The position numbers were made by a program, and so were the translations under genes. A stretch of DNA of 64,000 nucleotides from assembly GCA_023014365.1 (NCBI GenBank), contig JAEBUN010000003.1, forward strand, positions 1,798,001-1,862,000, written 5' to 3'. The notes beneath the pieces are model-generated. The model had not been told where the DNA came from. It was given only the letters and a program-made list of their open reading frames with translations, and made no database searches. This DNA comes from Lepiota brunneoincarnata. Taxonomy: Eukaryota; Basidiomycota; Agaricomycetes; Agaricales; Agaricaceae. Below, piece after piece: positions 48,557 through 61,792 of this stretch. Positions within the stretch are counted from its first letter, which is position 1; each line of letters begins with the position of its first letter.

Positions 48557-49609
48557 CTCCCCGATGCATGTCCGTGTATGACTAACGCGCAAATGATATA
48601 GCGACCGTTGGATCTCATGCGTTGAATAAGGCATTCGCCTCCGAAATTATCACTCCTTATCAAAACAACAATACCCTCATCACAGACTTGAGACCGTTCT
48701 TCTCAAACTTCGTAGCCATAAACAACTTCCAGAGACCAGCATCAGCCTCATGCACTTTCTGGGTGTTGTCTATCCACATCTGTATTCCATATACCTTAAT
48801 TCACCCAGAACATCAAGTGATGCCTACTGGCCACGTTCACACCGTCAAGACGACCTGCTTCTCCGATGATGAATCCACAAACGACTACGTCTACAGTCAT
48901 ATTTATATATTCCTTCTATCAGACCGACCTGGACCGTAGGCCCGACTTCCCTTCTCTCCAGGCCGGACGCACCACCCAATCGACGCACCTGTACCCCGTG
49001 CCGCTTCCGGATCCGACTATGCTCACCTACATCGGTTAAGAGTTGGGAAAACGTCAAGCACAGGTCCAATATGGATAAACTCATCAGTCGCTGCCACTTC
49101 CGAGGGTGCTAGAGCGAAGCGCGGAGCCGTGACCCCTCTTTTCAGATCAAGTTCAGCAGCCAATGATCACTAGGCCACCGCCGACAACGGGAAACATCTG
49201 GGCGCCGCGGCCCGGCTCATTGTTTTCCGCAGACCTCATAGATTCGCTTACGGCGGACTTGTATGATTGTGTTGTGCCCAAAGAGTTCAGCAGAGCGTGG
49301 TTGACCAGGAAACCAACCATGGTGGACCTTGTAAAATTAACCAAAGCACCAGACATGCGGTACCACCCCCTAATCTAACCCTTTACAAGACATAAGATCT
49401 AGTGAAAAGGCAAGAACACGGAAAAGCCGCGGTGTTCCTCTTTCCCTTCTCTGGTCCCAGCGGGGAAGAGTAGAAGCACTATCACGAACAAAAACCTGTT
49501 GAAATTTTTTCTTCGTACGAATCTCTCCCTTATCAATACACAGGTTGTAATACGAATCTAGATGACATCTGAACCTCGGTTACAGCTGGGAACAACTTCA
49601 AAAACCAGC
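48557..49609. other. Convergent region between the NMO-like gene and PYC1
   Basis: About 1 kb. A few short frames (48622-48939 plus, 49163-49378 plus, 48845-49084 minus) show no recognisable domain. No gene is supported. Confidence 0.45.
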
Positions 49610-52600
49610 CTAGTGAACAATCTCAACTACGAGATCACCCTGATTAATCGAATCGCCTGCAGGGAAAGGGTGAGCGCAGCTTCAGGGAGAATATGACAAT
49701 ACACACCCTCATGAACAACAACACGCTTGATGTGGCCGGAGACGGGTGCCGTGACCGCAGACTCCATCTAAGCAAAGCATGAGCACAGCTAATTCAGACT
49801 TTGGTTAATAACTCACCTTCATGGCACTCAGCACTGCAAGCGAAGAGAAAGCCATTAGCTGGAACCCATGAATGCATCCACACAAGGGCTACTTACCGCA
49901 GACAGGATCACCCTTCTTGATCTCCTGGCCTTCCTTTACCCGGACTTCAACAACGACGCCTGACATGGGAGCACCAACTGAACCAGGATCAGTAGTTGCC
50001 TTCTCCCGCGAAACAGTCTCTACAGCAGAGTTCTTATCCTCGATGGAGACCGCGCGGACCTAAGGCCATAACATCAGTTCCTCCTAAGATGCCATAGATC
50101 GTTGGATCTAAGTTTCACCTCCCCGTTGACCTCAAACCAGACATCACGCTGGGCACGACCTTCTACCACAGGTCCCACAGCCATGAGACGGATAATTAGG
50201 GTCTTTCCCGGCTCAATGGAAATGTGCATCTCTTCTCCAACATCAGGGCGACCCAGGAAGTAGCGTGTGGGAACAACACTAATGATTTATTTAACATTAG
50301 TGGCTTCGAAGCGGTAACAGAGACGTACCTGAGGTCACCGTACTTCTCCAAGAATCCCTGATACTCCTCAAAGACCTGCCGTAAATATGCTCAGACCATT
50401 GCATCTCGAAGTAAACAACCGCGAGCTCTGTACCTTTGGATACATGACGTAGGACGTCACATCCGTATCTGTAATGTGTTTTCCGAATTTGCTCCGCAGC
50501 TCCGCTTTGATCTTCTTGAAGTCCAAGGGTTCCAAAGTGGCACCAGGACGTCCATCGATTCTTGGTTTATTTCTGATGATACGTGAGCGCAGGGGCTCAG
50601 GGAATCCTCCCACAGGCTGTCCAAGATATCCCTGGAAGAATTCGACGACGGAGGAGGGGAAATCAAGTTGATCAGCCCTCTCGATAACTTGGGCCTTCGA
50701 GAGGGAATTTTGTGTCATCCATTGGGCAAAGTCTCCAACAACTTTGGACGATGGTGTGACCTATTCACAGGTAGGTATCAGTGACAACAAGCTTCTCTCT
50801 GCCTTGATATATTAGATGAAGTACCTTGATGACGTTGCCGCACTGAGGAGATCAATCAAGAAAGTCAGAATACTCTGATTATCCGCAGGTATGGGAAAAA
50901 CATCACAAGTTCATTTGCTTCGATGTACTTCTGCTTGATTTCTAAGAAAAGGTGTCGGCCGGCACAATGAGTACCCTTCAGAAGACAGAAACTTACCCGC
51001 CCATTGTGTCCCGAGTCCAAGCTGGGCAGCTTGGAACTAAGAAGCATCCGTCAGACAAAGGAGTTGAAGGTCTCTCGGGGAAACTAACCATAAGGTTGGT
51101 GTATTGGCCTCCCGGCATCTCATGGTCGAAGACGGAGGAGTCAGAAGCACGGACATTGGCTTCGAAGCACCCGTAGAGCATGCGGACTTGGCTCCAATAA
51201 GTGTTAAGAGCCTGGATGTCCTCATAACGGATTCCAGTTCCGAGCGAAGTCTGCTCAAGAGCCATGCAAACCGCACCCATGGATGGCTGCGAAGTCAAAC
51301 CGGACATGCCTAGTGAAAGATTTAGCAACTTCCTCCTGCCCGCATTGATCAGACACCCACTATCAATAGCCACATCAACGACATCAGCACCAGCGGCAGC
51401 AGCAGCGAGCATACTGGCAGTAGCGATACCAGCGGTATCATGCGAATGGACATGAATAGGAAGCTCAGGATGGGCCTTCCTAATAGCACCGATGAGACTG
51501 TTGTAACCAGTATTTGTATTAACTGCTGTTCGGTCTCGGAGATAGATTAGGGGGACGCTTACAGCTTAGCGGCCTCAGGCTTCAAGAGACCAGCCATGTC
51601 CTTGACACCAAGGACATGGATACCTTCCTTGACGAGCTGATCGACAAAGTCAAGGTAGTATTGAAGAGTGTACTTGGTTTCCTTGGGGCTGGCAACGTCA
51701 CCGCTATAACAAACAACAGCTTCGACAACGCCACCAGCCTTTTTCGCGGCGTCAATACCGAGTTTCATCTGCGAAAGTGTGAATATTGGATTGTTATTTG
51801 AACTGTACAATTTCTCAACTTACATTCTCTAAAAGAAAATTAGATCAATGAAATATTATTCGCATGCAAAGGATGCGGACGAACCAAAGTAGTTCAGGGA
51901 GTCGAAGACGCGGAAGATATCGAGGCCGTTCTCGACGGCTTTCTTGGAGAAGTCATAGATGGCATTATCGCTATCGCAGGATCAACACGGGTGAGCCTGA
52001 CTTCTGCTCGATAGACTTACGGGTACGAGGTATACCCGACACCATTAGCACCGCGAACGAGAGCCTGGAAAGGAATATTGGGAACCAGCTGCCTAAGAGC
52101 GCGCTGAAGTATTTGGTCAGTATCTCTCAAAAGATATAGAAAACAAGCCTCCGACATACCAAACGCTCCCAAGGATCTTCGTAAAGGAAGCGCATGGCGA
52201 CGTCGAAGGTAGCACCACCCCACATTTCTAAACTGTATGCATTCGCAAGAGCATAACTTGTCTCCTTGGCTATGGTGACCATGTCGGTGGTGCGCAGACG
52301 GGTTGCAAGCAGAGACTGGTGGGCATCGCGCCAGGTGGTGTCCATAATCAACACACCGGGGTATGCCCGGACGGCCTTAGCGAAAGCCTCTGGACCCTGC
52401 TCGACGATGATATTACGCCACCCAACTGTGCAAGGGAAGGTGGTATCGACAGGGGGGCCGTTGGGATCTTCGCGATTGGCAAGTTTTGCGACAACAATGT
52501 CGGTTTTGAGACCAGGCTCGCCCTATGATCGCAAGTGAATTAAAGAGAGCCTTTGGTGTCGGAATAATTGAGGCACGTACAACTTGACCCTTGATAGAGC

Positions 52601-54656
52601 TTCCATTAACAGCGAGGTCTCCGAGATAAGCCAAAAGCTTCTGCGCGCGGTTCTGGCTCTGGACGAGCTTGAAGAGGTCCGGAGTATCATCGATAAACTA
52701 GTAGAACGCAGTGAGAGAAAGAAATTATCGAGTTCACATACAAACATACTGTCGTCCAGGTCTTCCCTCCGATGAAAGTGTCGTGTGTCAGAAGACGGAA
52801 CAGGAATGGGATATTGGTCTGTGATTTTCATCAGAATTGGCCATCGACAAGAGTTGCAATTTACCGACCTTGACACCGCGAATGCGGAATTCGACAAGTG
52901 CACGAAGCATTTTCCGGCGAGCCACCTCGTATGTGGTACCGCTAACCGTGCATTTCACGAGCAAACTATCATAGTGGGGCTATAAAATACGTTCGTGAGT
53001 ACAAGGCACTTGGGTGTTTGCTAGAATTCCACCCACCGTGATTTGAGCACCAGCAAAACCAGAGCTGGCGTCAAGACGAACGCCGTTGCCGCCAGCGCTT
53101 CTGTAGACCTCGATCTTCCCTGTATCAGGTTGGAATCCGGTAGCTGCATCCTCGGTTGTGACACGGCACTGAATAGCGAAGCCGCGTTTAGTAATGGCGT
53201 CTTGAGTTAAACCCAGTTGTGGTAAGGTGGCGCCAGCGGCAATCTGAATTTGGGCGGCAACGATATCTATACCGGTGATTTCCTCTAAGGAGATAGATAA
53301 GATAGGATCAAAGTGTCTGAGTATACAAACGCTCGAAACTTACCGGTGATGGTGTGTTCAACCTGAATGCGGGGATTAATTTCGATGAAATAGTGCCTGC
53401 CCATTTGGTCCACCAAAAACTCAGCAGTACCAGCGTTCCTATATCCAACGCTTTTAGCAAGCTTAATGGCATCATTCAAGATGGCCTGGCGGACTTCTTC
53501 AGGGAGGTGAGTAGCGGGCGCAACCTCAACAACCTTCTGGTGACGACGCTGGACCGAACAATCACGTTCAAAAAGGTGAATAGTGTTTCCTTGGGCATCG
53601 GCGAGGAGCTGCACTTCGATGTGACGGGGGCGCTCAAGGAAACGTTCGATGAAGACGGTTCCATCACCGAAAGCAGACTTGGCCTCACTGACTGCACGTT
53701 CGAAAGAAGCCTTGAAGTCAGATTCCTCTCGTACCACACGCATACCACGGCCGCCGCCACCCATGGCAGCCTTAATTATGACTACACAAAAACATTGAGC
53801 ATATATTAATTTCTCACCCAGTGGGAAGCCCGTACCTGGGAAGCCGTATTCCTTGATGAACGACTCGCCGCCTTGGTATGATTCAACTGGTCCTGGCGTT
53901 CCAGGGACGACGGGGACGCCACATTTCATCGCTATGATGACAATCAAAATTCAATGACGCGTAATAACGAAATGTCAATCTGTCCCTACCAAGAGTCCTG
54001 GCCTTGGTCTTATCACCAAGTCCATCGATGACTTCTGGCGATGGTCCGACGAAAGCGATACCGGCCTGCTCTACCTTGCGAGCAAATTGGGCATTTTCAG
54101 AGAGAAAACCATAGCTGCTCATCCGTGAGGATCATTTCGGAATTGATGGTGCACTAGAAACCTACCCGGGGTGAATCATATCAACACCGTGTTCCAGAGC
54201 TATCCTGATAATGTCATCCTGCGCGAGGTAGGCAGCTACGGGAGTGAGGCCCTTTCCAACTTGATAGGCTTCGTCGGCCTAGCATAGACGACCTTCAGCG
54301 ATGAGGCATAGCAAGTTTGCAAGATCCTACCTTCTGGCGATGAGCCGATAAGCGATCTTCGAAGGAGTAGATCGCGACGGTGTGCATAGCTAACTCATGG
54401 GCAGTTCGGAAGACACGAATGGCGATTTCCTAGGTAAAGAGAGATCATCGATGAAGGCAAACGCAAGAATGACAAGGGTGATGATTCTTACACCGCGATT
54501 AGCAACCAGAATCTTGGTCAAGGGCCCGCCGTGGCCGGCAGCCTTTCTTCGCATAGTCTGGATCGAGTGCACAGGAGTGCCCGGAGCACTGGGTGACGTC
54601 GCGAACATGGCCGCCAGCCGCGGGGGATGTAGAGTAGAAGATGTCTGTGAAGCCAT
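49610..54656 (-). CDS. PYC1: Pyruvate carboxylase
   Basis: Biotin enzyme that makes oxaloacetate from pyruvate and bicarbonate with ATP (anaplerosis, gluconeogenesis); cytosolic in most fungi. Biotin carboxylase domain: [27 protein letters not shown], the ATP-grasp loop [31 protein letters not shown], the catalytic-region [16 protein letters not shown] and [13 protein letters not shown]. Carboxyltransferase domain: [38 protein letters not shown] and [17 protein letters not shown]. Biotinyl domain: the attachment site reads SAMKMES, interrupted by an intron between the Lys and the next Met, then [15 protein letters not shown] and [10 protein letters not shown] at the stop 49610-49612. The N-terminal ~45 residues are Ser/Pro/Ala-rich. 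About 1,190 residues and more than 15 short introns are expected; both fit the family in this group. Confidence 0.94.
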
Positions 54657-55122
54657 GATGATGAACGATGGTTAAGCCTGGGGAGCTGGCACTGTCCGAG
54701 AACAATTTTAGGAAAACGGAATGAAGAATGTCAGGAGCTATAAGCACGACAGAATGAAACGATCACAAGCCCTCAAGCAACGCAGATCGTTGGGGAAGAA
54801 GCAGGAACCCTGCGAGTGACTGGAGGGGGAGTTTTATGATACTCGAGATACGGTATTTATGATATCCTGCCGCCGCCGCCGCTATTAAAACTACCCAGCC
54901 TCCTCCTGACCTAGTCTCATTCGGTATTAGCGCGGATTTCCCGCTCCATCTCCACGATTTCATTTCTTTGCCGCCGCTCTGCTCAACATCAGTGTGCTCA
55001 TTCTGTCCCAAGCCATCACTTCCGCCGCAACCCTGTACCATGTGATTATCCCGACCAGATGAAAGCACTACACAAACTAGTAACCCAACGCCGTCCATCC
55101 AATACCCTTCGATCCTTATCAT
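54657..55122. promoter_or_regulatory. PYC1 upstream region / VRG4 3' end
   Basis: 466 bases lie between two minus-strand genes. Contains a short GCC-type triplet repeat at about 54870-54882. No specific site identified. Confidence 0.4.
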
Positions 55123-56689
55123 CTACGGTTTCCGATTTGCCAGCGGTAGTATCCCGTCTGCCTGCTTCCGTGCCTCTGCATTCTTCTGGTTATTCTTCGC
55201 CACCGCGTACAATGTACCTGCAAAGAACCCAACTCCAACAGCCGATACTGATCCGAATGTAACTGGATCCCCAAAGAATAGCATCCCTGATGCAGCAACA
55301 GGGAGCTTGTTCAAGGCTCCAACCATACTGCGGTCCTCGAAGTTAGCCTCGGTAACTCCCAACCAGAATGGCACCCATTATGCTTACCTGTACGTTGTGC
55401 TACTCGTCGTTCGTACACACCATGCTGTAGTGTACGAAATACCAACAGCAGCTGCACCTGAAAATGCGATCGCGAACAGCAAAAAGTTGCGAGTTTCTGG
55501 TGGGCTAGATCCGAGAGTTCTTATGAGGTTGCGCGCAGTTGACAGAACACATCTAACGTACAAGTTACGGGTCAGATTTTCTGACCCCCAGTCTTCGACG
55601 AGTAGCGAGGACACTGCGAGCACTGGAATGCTCAGTAGATTGTTATAGAACATCGAATCCCAGTCTGAAAAACCGGTTGCTTTGATTCTCTTTCTCATTG
55701 ATAAAACCTGTATGTCGCACATAAGGACATTACGGAAGAGTTTTTTTGGAATAACCCACATATGCGGCGCTTGTGAGACAATTAACGAACATCCAAAAAT
55801 ACCCCGCGCCGAGCCCACGGACAGTTCCCAGAAAATTTGACATCATGCCAGCACTTACACCAGTGCTAACCGCAGGGAAAGAATGAGTGAGACCACGGGT
55901 GACGTCGGACCACGCGGCAATGACCGATGAGATTACCTATGATACGTTAGCACGAAGTCTCTTGAGACGTGCTTGGACTCACCATGAAAATGAAAGAGAC
56001 AAAGGTTAGTGCAGTCACTCTACCTCCAAACCAAAGGACCTCCCCGTATGCCTAAAATTGATCGCGGGTCGATGGGGGACTTTCAAGGAACACGTGCGTG
56101 AAGCTTACGATCAGGATGATGGTTAGGTTTTTGAAAATCGTATACACGGGTATGCTTAGGTATTGCTAGGTTTTTGGGAGTAAGTCTGGCTTGCGGTAAT
56201 TACTCAATAAAGTTACTCACCAGACTCTTGGAACCGGTATATATAACACTAACGAGCAGGAAGCTGATAGGGAACCAGGCTTTGGCGTCCTTTCTATCGA
56301 AATCTCTGAAGGATATGACCCCAAGTTTTTTGACTGATAACACGCATGTAACACAAACAGAGGATTGGATGCAGAGCAGCAGAAAGTTCATTGAGAAATT
56401 GGCGCCAGATACGATAAACTGAAGAAATAATGAGCGACACGTTAACACCTAGTGAAAGCCCAACTAGCCTTGTTGACAAGAGTCATCAATATTGACGCAA
56501 GGCAGTAGCACACAATAGATGAGACTAGTGGGAAAACATAAGTGAGGGAATTACAGGTTTACTGGGTACAGGGTACTCACCACCAGAGACCGAGGTTTCC
56601 TTCACAGCACCAGTGGCCAGTGCTTTCTTCAATTCTGCTGCATCCTTTTCCTCTGTGTGCGGATTCTTGCTATTCGATGCCGAGGACAT
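55123..56689 (-). CDS. VRG4: Golgi GDP-mannose transporter
   Basis: Nucleotide-sugar antiporter that brings GDP-mannose into the Golgi for mannosylation of proteins and lipids. The start [20 protein letters not shown] is hydrophilic and cytosolic. Several hydrophobic exons follow, including [20 protein letters not shown]. The key family motif GALNK, which binds the nucleotide sugar, is intact in [20 protein letters not shown]. The last helix region is [20 protein letters not shown], and the Lys-containing tail ends [12 protein letters not shown]. Multiple introns of 50-60 bases were seen. About ten helices are expected by family. It lies in tandem upstream of PYC1 with no functional link known. 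Confidence 0.92.
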
Positions 56690-59039
56690 TCCTAGTAGTG
56701 GAAAACTGTCTGTTCACTATGTGAAATTATACTGTCTGGTGCGCGGTATAGGTAGTGGAGAGGAAGGAAGACCAGCGCAGGGGCAGGGATTAGGAAAAAA
56801 AGTAGGTGTTGTTGGAAGCGATTCGGCTCCGTGTTGGCCAAGTACTGGCAACGTCGACGAGTGTAAGGTGTCTGCTAATTACCAAAGCTGAGGCTGCTCG
56901 CCAGCCTGGTGGAACACGTGACCGGCGGTCTGTCACCGCCTGCGGGGTCGCATCGTTGGTGGAATGGCTGAACTGGGCCATCCATCGGGAAATAGGGAAA
57001 CAGGAGCGGTCCCTTGCACTCCCACTCTGTTTTATGTATGGATATTCCATCAGAAGCTCAGAGGGTCGGGTAAATTTCGTAGCGGCGTTAGAACATTTCC
57101 CTCTCGATCCTTGTGCACTTTCTCGAATATTGAAAAACTCGGAGTTTGAGCGCTCTGACTGCATCTTAGCTTCATTATCTTATCCTGATTCGAAAGCTCA
57201 TCACCACCTGGACAGCGAGCGACAATTAGTTCTGCCTTGGTGCGTCATCCGTCTTGGTCGAAACAGTCGCTTCCAATATCCATCATGGCATTTGTTCTCA
57301 GACCGGGGCACGAATCGGGATTGTTACAGCTGCATGTCCGCATCGGCACCCGGAAGTTGCCAGCGAACTGTCCCCTGGTCAATGTCACCGTAGTCCAAGC
57401 CTGGCACCTCATGCCAGGTTCTATCTGAGCGGTCCTATTCACGAGTGACCTCCACCTTCGCGACAAGCTTTTCCGTCGAAGAGTTGGCTTCGCATCCGTC
57501 GCGCAGCCAAGTCGTGCGATTGCAGGATAATTTGATCTTCTCTGGCGGACGAAGCCACCAGCCCTCAAGGGAGAGCTAGGAGGAAGGCGAATTTTGAGCA
57601 CGGTATTTATGCCTTGTTCTATGCAATGTTCTACGCAAGGGTTATTCGAATGTTAATCAAGTCACTTCTAAAAGGAAGCTCATCACGAAGGACAATTTTA
57701 CGAAGTTGCTCGGAAGGCATAGATAATATACGAAAGCTGTGGGTATGATGAATACAGTTGTAGAGAGGAGCGGCTGGGCTTGTGTAACGGTAGGCCCGGA
57801 CTTCTGCAGAGGTTTGAGTGCCCTCTGGCCCTGACCACAGACTGAGAGGCAGAAAGCTGTGACATACTAGATGTTTTGCCAAGAAGGTAGTCAACCTATT
57901 ACGGGTAAGGTAGATCCGGCGTCAGTAGTAGAAAAGAGGAGCTTGAATGCCATATGGATATTCCGAGAATAATTGCGACAAAAGCATGATGACGAGTTGG
58001 TTTTTGCAAGGCGCTACTCCTGACTGTGTGGTTGCTGGGGGGGTGTGGACTGATGGGCCGCGGTCCTGATTACGGGGTGACCGGGAGGCGTTGTCCTCCT
58101 ACAAAGATGTCTCGTCCGGCCCCACTCGAAGTGAGCTAGTTGGCTAGTGAATCACCCGTGCGGAATACGAAAACGGTCGCGCAAGCGGTTTGTTCAACAG
58201 TGAATCGGCAGGAACGCTAAAAGAGTCCTGATAGGTCTCGTCAAAGTGGTCGGTAGCGATTACTCCACGCCGCCTGTCTGACGACTCAGTGTCAGGTTTG
58301 ATGAACTGCCGAGCGCGTGTCCCGAATACGATACGCACACAGACGCCTGTACGCACAACAGTGAACAGGTATGCACAGCTAATCGGGTAAGCAACGAGGA
58401 TGCTGAAACTGCTGATACCCAATCAGAGAGCCCAGCCAAATCTATACATGCATGAACACTGAACGCATTGATGCAGTTGTACTGGTCGTCCCAATGCATG
58501 TCGATACAATGGAGAGCAGCAGTCAGGCCTCCACTATCCGGTGAGCAGCTTTCCTCGTGTCTTCCCTCCTTGCCAAACTCCAGTGAGGGGCGCGTCCCGA
58601 CAGGCGTTATAGTCCAATTCCATGCCACCCCGCGACCGGAAAGCCGGCAACAATAATGTTTGGTTTGGATGTCGATGAATTCGATCAGGTTGGAGAGCGA
58701 CAATATACCCGCAAGACTGGACCCCGAATTTCCGTTTGGCAAGGACGGAGGGCGTAGTATTGGCCTCATGCTGGGTGCTGTTGCAGAGGAGGGGGAAACG
58801 TTGACTAGGGCAGACCTGTGGCGGCTCTCTTATGAATCAACATACATGCACTCCATTGATAAGATCCAAAGGAAGGACCTTCGAAAGGTTAAGTCGCCGC
58901 CCCGTGCAGTAGACCTCGCCTTCGCCCCCGCGGGCCAAGTGACCTTCCCCTTCAAACCCTTGCCAGTAGATTTCATACCGGGCTCCGATGAGCATCCCGA
59001 CGTCAGCGTCGGTTTCATCTAAAGGTGTATGCGTGACCC
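56690..59039. other. Intergenic region with only weak open frames
   Basis: About 2.3 kb. Plus-strand frames at 56806-57393 (195 codons) and 58660-59022 (120 codons, ending HPDVSVGFI), and minus-strand frames at 57245-57601 and 58260-58769, overlap others and match no family I know. The 58660-59022 frame is the most protein-like, but I cannot find convincing upstream exons. Confidence 0.4.
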
Positions 59040-59930
59040 ATGAAGGTTCATATTATTTGATGGATGAGTTGGGTATGGAAGAGGAAAGTGGAATAATGAA
59101 GAGCCTGAAGTAAATCTTGGTCAGTGAGACGATAGGAATAAAGGATGAGAGTTTCGAGTTTGCAAAATGGGCTTGCAAGACTTGTAAATCAAGTACGTTT
59201 TGAGGATATCGAAGGTAGCAGGTTGTAATGGTGAGGAGGTCTCCCCAATGTTGTTTGAGAAGTTGGTCAGGAAGCACATAGCCTGACAAATTCATAAGCG
59301 TGAGAGTAGAGTATGAGGGAGCAAGCACAATACTGGGCATTCTTTTGACGTCCGCGGCGCCCTAAAGATCGTTGCCGGTCCATAGCACTATCTCCCGCAA
59401 CATCAGCCCAGGAAAGATGTGCGGAACCGTAAAACGCTACTTTGGGCTGATCGTCAGATGCGACGAACAGATTGTTGGGTTTGAGATCCTGATTAATGTG
59501 CAGATGACTGGATAGAGGGAGAAGGAGTCATACGGGATGTAGGATCTAATTTCCATGGCAGAACTCGAGACCACGGAAAAAGGTCATTCCTTGATGTCTG
59601 CTAGGAGAGCGAGACGAGGAAAGAATCTTCAACGATCATTTCGAGATCCGAGTCGAGGGATTTGAGGACGAGGTTGAGGTTTGCTGTGGAGAAGGAAGCG
59701 TCTGGGAGCTATGGTGTTTGTGTGGGAGCAGCGGTATTGTTCATGGAGGACAAGTTCAAGTTGCACAACTCTAGGATATCCTGGTGCTTCAGCTCCCTCA
59801 GATACTTGACTTCCCGGATGCCGGACAGAACCGGACGATCCTTAAATTGATCTTCTTAATAGCGGCTTTGCGCTCAGCCGAAGCACCTCGTCTTTGACCA
59901 CGGGAATGTTCGCGTCCGGCGACATAGTTA
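59040..59930 (-). pseudogene. Decayed CDK7/KIN28-like kinase copy
   Basis: Broken remnants of the CDK-activating kinase catalytic subunit can be read in order. The first is RKAAIKKINL (VAIKK lysine), then after a frame change REVKYLRELKHQDILEL, then NLNLVLKSLDSDLEMIVEDS, LADIKE and FFRGLEFCHGN followed by an in-frame stop, ILHP, an intron relic, and DLKPNNLFVASDDQPKVAFY. The HRD motif is degraded to HPD at the old splice junction, DFG has become FYG, there are several frame changes and stops, and the C-lobe is only faintly recognisable (QDLLQALHYS). Because intron positions are kept, this looks like a DNA-level duplicate rather than a reverse-transcribed copy. The intact parent gene is not in this window. 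Limits are approximate. Confidence 0.75.
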
Positions 59931-60201
59931 GTGCTCCTGGTGAGGCAAGATAGACCTTGGAACACAAGAATCATTGCTGGGCGTATGCAGGAACACGAAG
60001 AGCGCGAGAACAGGACCTGCGATGTCGAGGACACAGTGCTTTGCGCATTTCCAGAAGTTCCTCGTGGCCACGGATCGACCTTGAGCGCTCGAGCGATTGC
60101 GTTCAATGACTAAGCGAACACCGTGTCATCAGTGAATGGGGTGACCGCAGCGATTCGTTCCACTACCACCACTTAGCAGCTTTCCTACGAGAAGTACTAG
60201 A

Positions 60202-61440
60202 ATGTCCTGGCTATCAACACTGGCTTCTATTGGCATGGCTATCGGCCCTCCTTTGGTACATAATCATACCCCTAAACCCTTCAGTATGCCAATGACGTTT
60301 CGGCTCGACTACAGGTTTATGCCGACCAGGCCGCCTCAATAATTCGGAAACGGCAAGAGCTCTATGTAATACGTGCTTCTAAGTCATATGGATTAAATAG
60401 CTGGTATGCAGTGACTCGACCGGCTTCTCTCGTGATGTTTGCGCTATACTGTCAATGCTTTCCGTCAACTTGTCAAGGAAAACCCTAACACACGATATGC
60501 AGACTACTTGCGAACATCACTCGCTGTTTTTTTTGGTTAGGGTACGTGAACAGCGATCACACGGGCTTTCAGAAAAGTTGACAAATCCATAATCAGAAAT
60601 CACTTCGAAACTGCCTTGCTGATCCAGTCGGTCCTCATGATTCTTGCTCAAGTCGGTGCAGGTACTCTTCTGTACTACTCTTTTACTCACGGCGCCCCCA
60701 GCTGGCCCTCCTTTACATCTGCATCAACTACCGAGCGAAATTGAGCCCAGAGTCCCTTGGCTCATCCACCCGACCCTTTTCCTTCTGGCAATGGCCCGCG
60801 TATGCGCAATACATTGAGTTTCTTTGCGGTTTTATGTGTGTCTTCTTCCAATATTTTTGCCATTCCTTGATCTGACTTTCGGTCTATCAGACTATGCCAA
60901 GCCATTCTTTTTCTCATCTTGGGTAGATCAGAATTATTCGTGAACATCCTTGGCTTTATTGCACTCGGCCTCGAGAGCACACTCCCAATTCCACAGCTCA
61001 TAAGGTATCCCTCGTACCCTGCTTCTTCAAAATTGAACCGCTTAACCATGATCCACATTCAGTAACTATCGCCAGCGTTCGCTATACGGCTTCCGCTTGT
61101 CGACCTTAGTCGGGTGGTTTGGTGGGGACGCCTTTAAGTGAGTTCTACCCCCGGTGCCCTTAACCTTCAGAGTGATCCGACACTGTGCAATACCAGGACA
61201 GCATACTTTTTCTTCCAAAACTCTCCGCTGCAGTTCAAGGTCTGCGCCATTTTCCAGCTCTCGGTTGATATTGGTGAGTAGTCGGGATGACTGTCGTATC
61301 ATTGACCCATCAAGCTGAATTTCTAACCCATAGCTATTGTAATTCAAAGACTGGTCTATGGCAACGCCCCTCCCATGTCTGTGCTGATTGACGAAGCAGA
61401 CGAGCTGGAACAGGCCCTCGCCCTGGGAGACGATAATTGA
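60202..61440 (+). CDS. ANY1: PQ-loop repeat protein, ANY1 / SLC66A2 type
   Basis: Small integral membrane protein of the PQ-loop family. The yeast homologue Any1 (Cfs1) acts with flippases in phospholipid asymmetry at endosomal and trans-Golgi membranes. The start gives MSWLSTLASIGMAIGPPL, then VYADQAASIIRKR, DSTGFSRDVCAIL and LLANITRCFFWLG, the first PQ-loop-like repeat. Then come FETALLIQSVLMILAQLALL, FWQWPAYAQYIEFLCGF and LGLESTLPIPQLISNYRQRS, the second PQ repeat with its conserved Pro-Gln, then LVGWFGGDAFKTAYFFFQNS and LQFKVCAIFQLSVD. The acidic C-terminus ends EQALALGDDN. Six or more short introns occur, and one (60353-60411) appears to use a GC donor. Confidence 0.88.
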
Positions 61441-61792
61441 TAACTAATAGATAGTCTTCTTAATCTCTCCCAATAGAAGGAGACTGTACTTTGTCTTTGT
61501 GCATTCGGCCCGGAGCTCCATTCGTGATACTTTTCAATGGACAGCGACTGAAACACAGCACCCTGACGACATGGCACGACAATCCGTGTGGACCGTAAAT
61601 GATAATACGAAAAACGTGCGATCTCCGCTATGGCCGATCCGGTGCCCCCATCAGGGCGGTGATCTATTTTTGCCTCACGCTTGTTATTAAGGTGGACTGA
61701 CATGTATTCGTTACGTTTCGTACACCCCCTCTCTTGTATTCCTGTAATCTTAAGCCCCTAGCGCGCAGCCCTTGTTCCTATTGACTTCCATC
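61441..61792. other. Spacer between ANY1 and the DUF1295 gene
   Basis: About 350 bases between two plus-strand genes, presumably a 3' UTR and a promoter. No feature was recognised. Confidence 0.4.

Noticed and set aside
56806..57393. Plus-strand open frame of 195 codons
   Set aside because: Overlaps other frames of similar length on the opposite strand, matches no family and has no intron structure like its neighbours, so it is probably chance.
58660..59022. Plus-strand frame that looks mildly protein-like
   Set aside because: I could not connect it to upstream exons or to any known domain; mentioned within the intergenic entry only.
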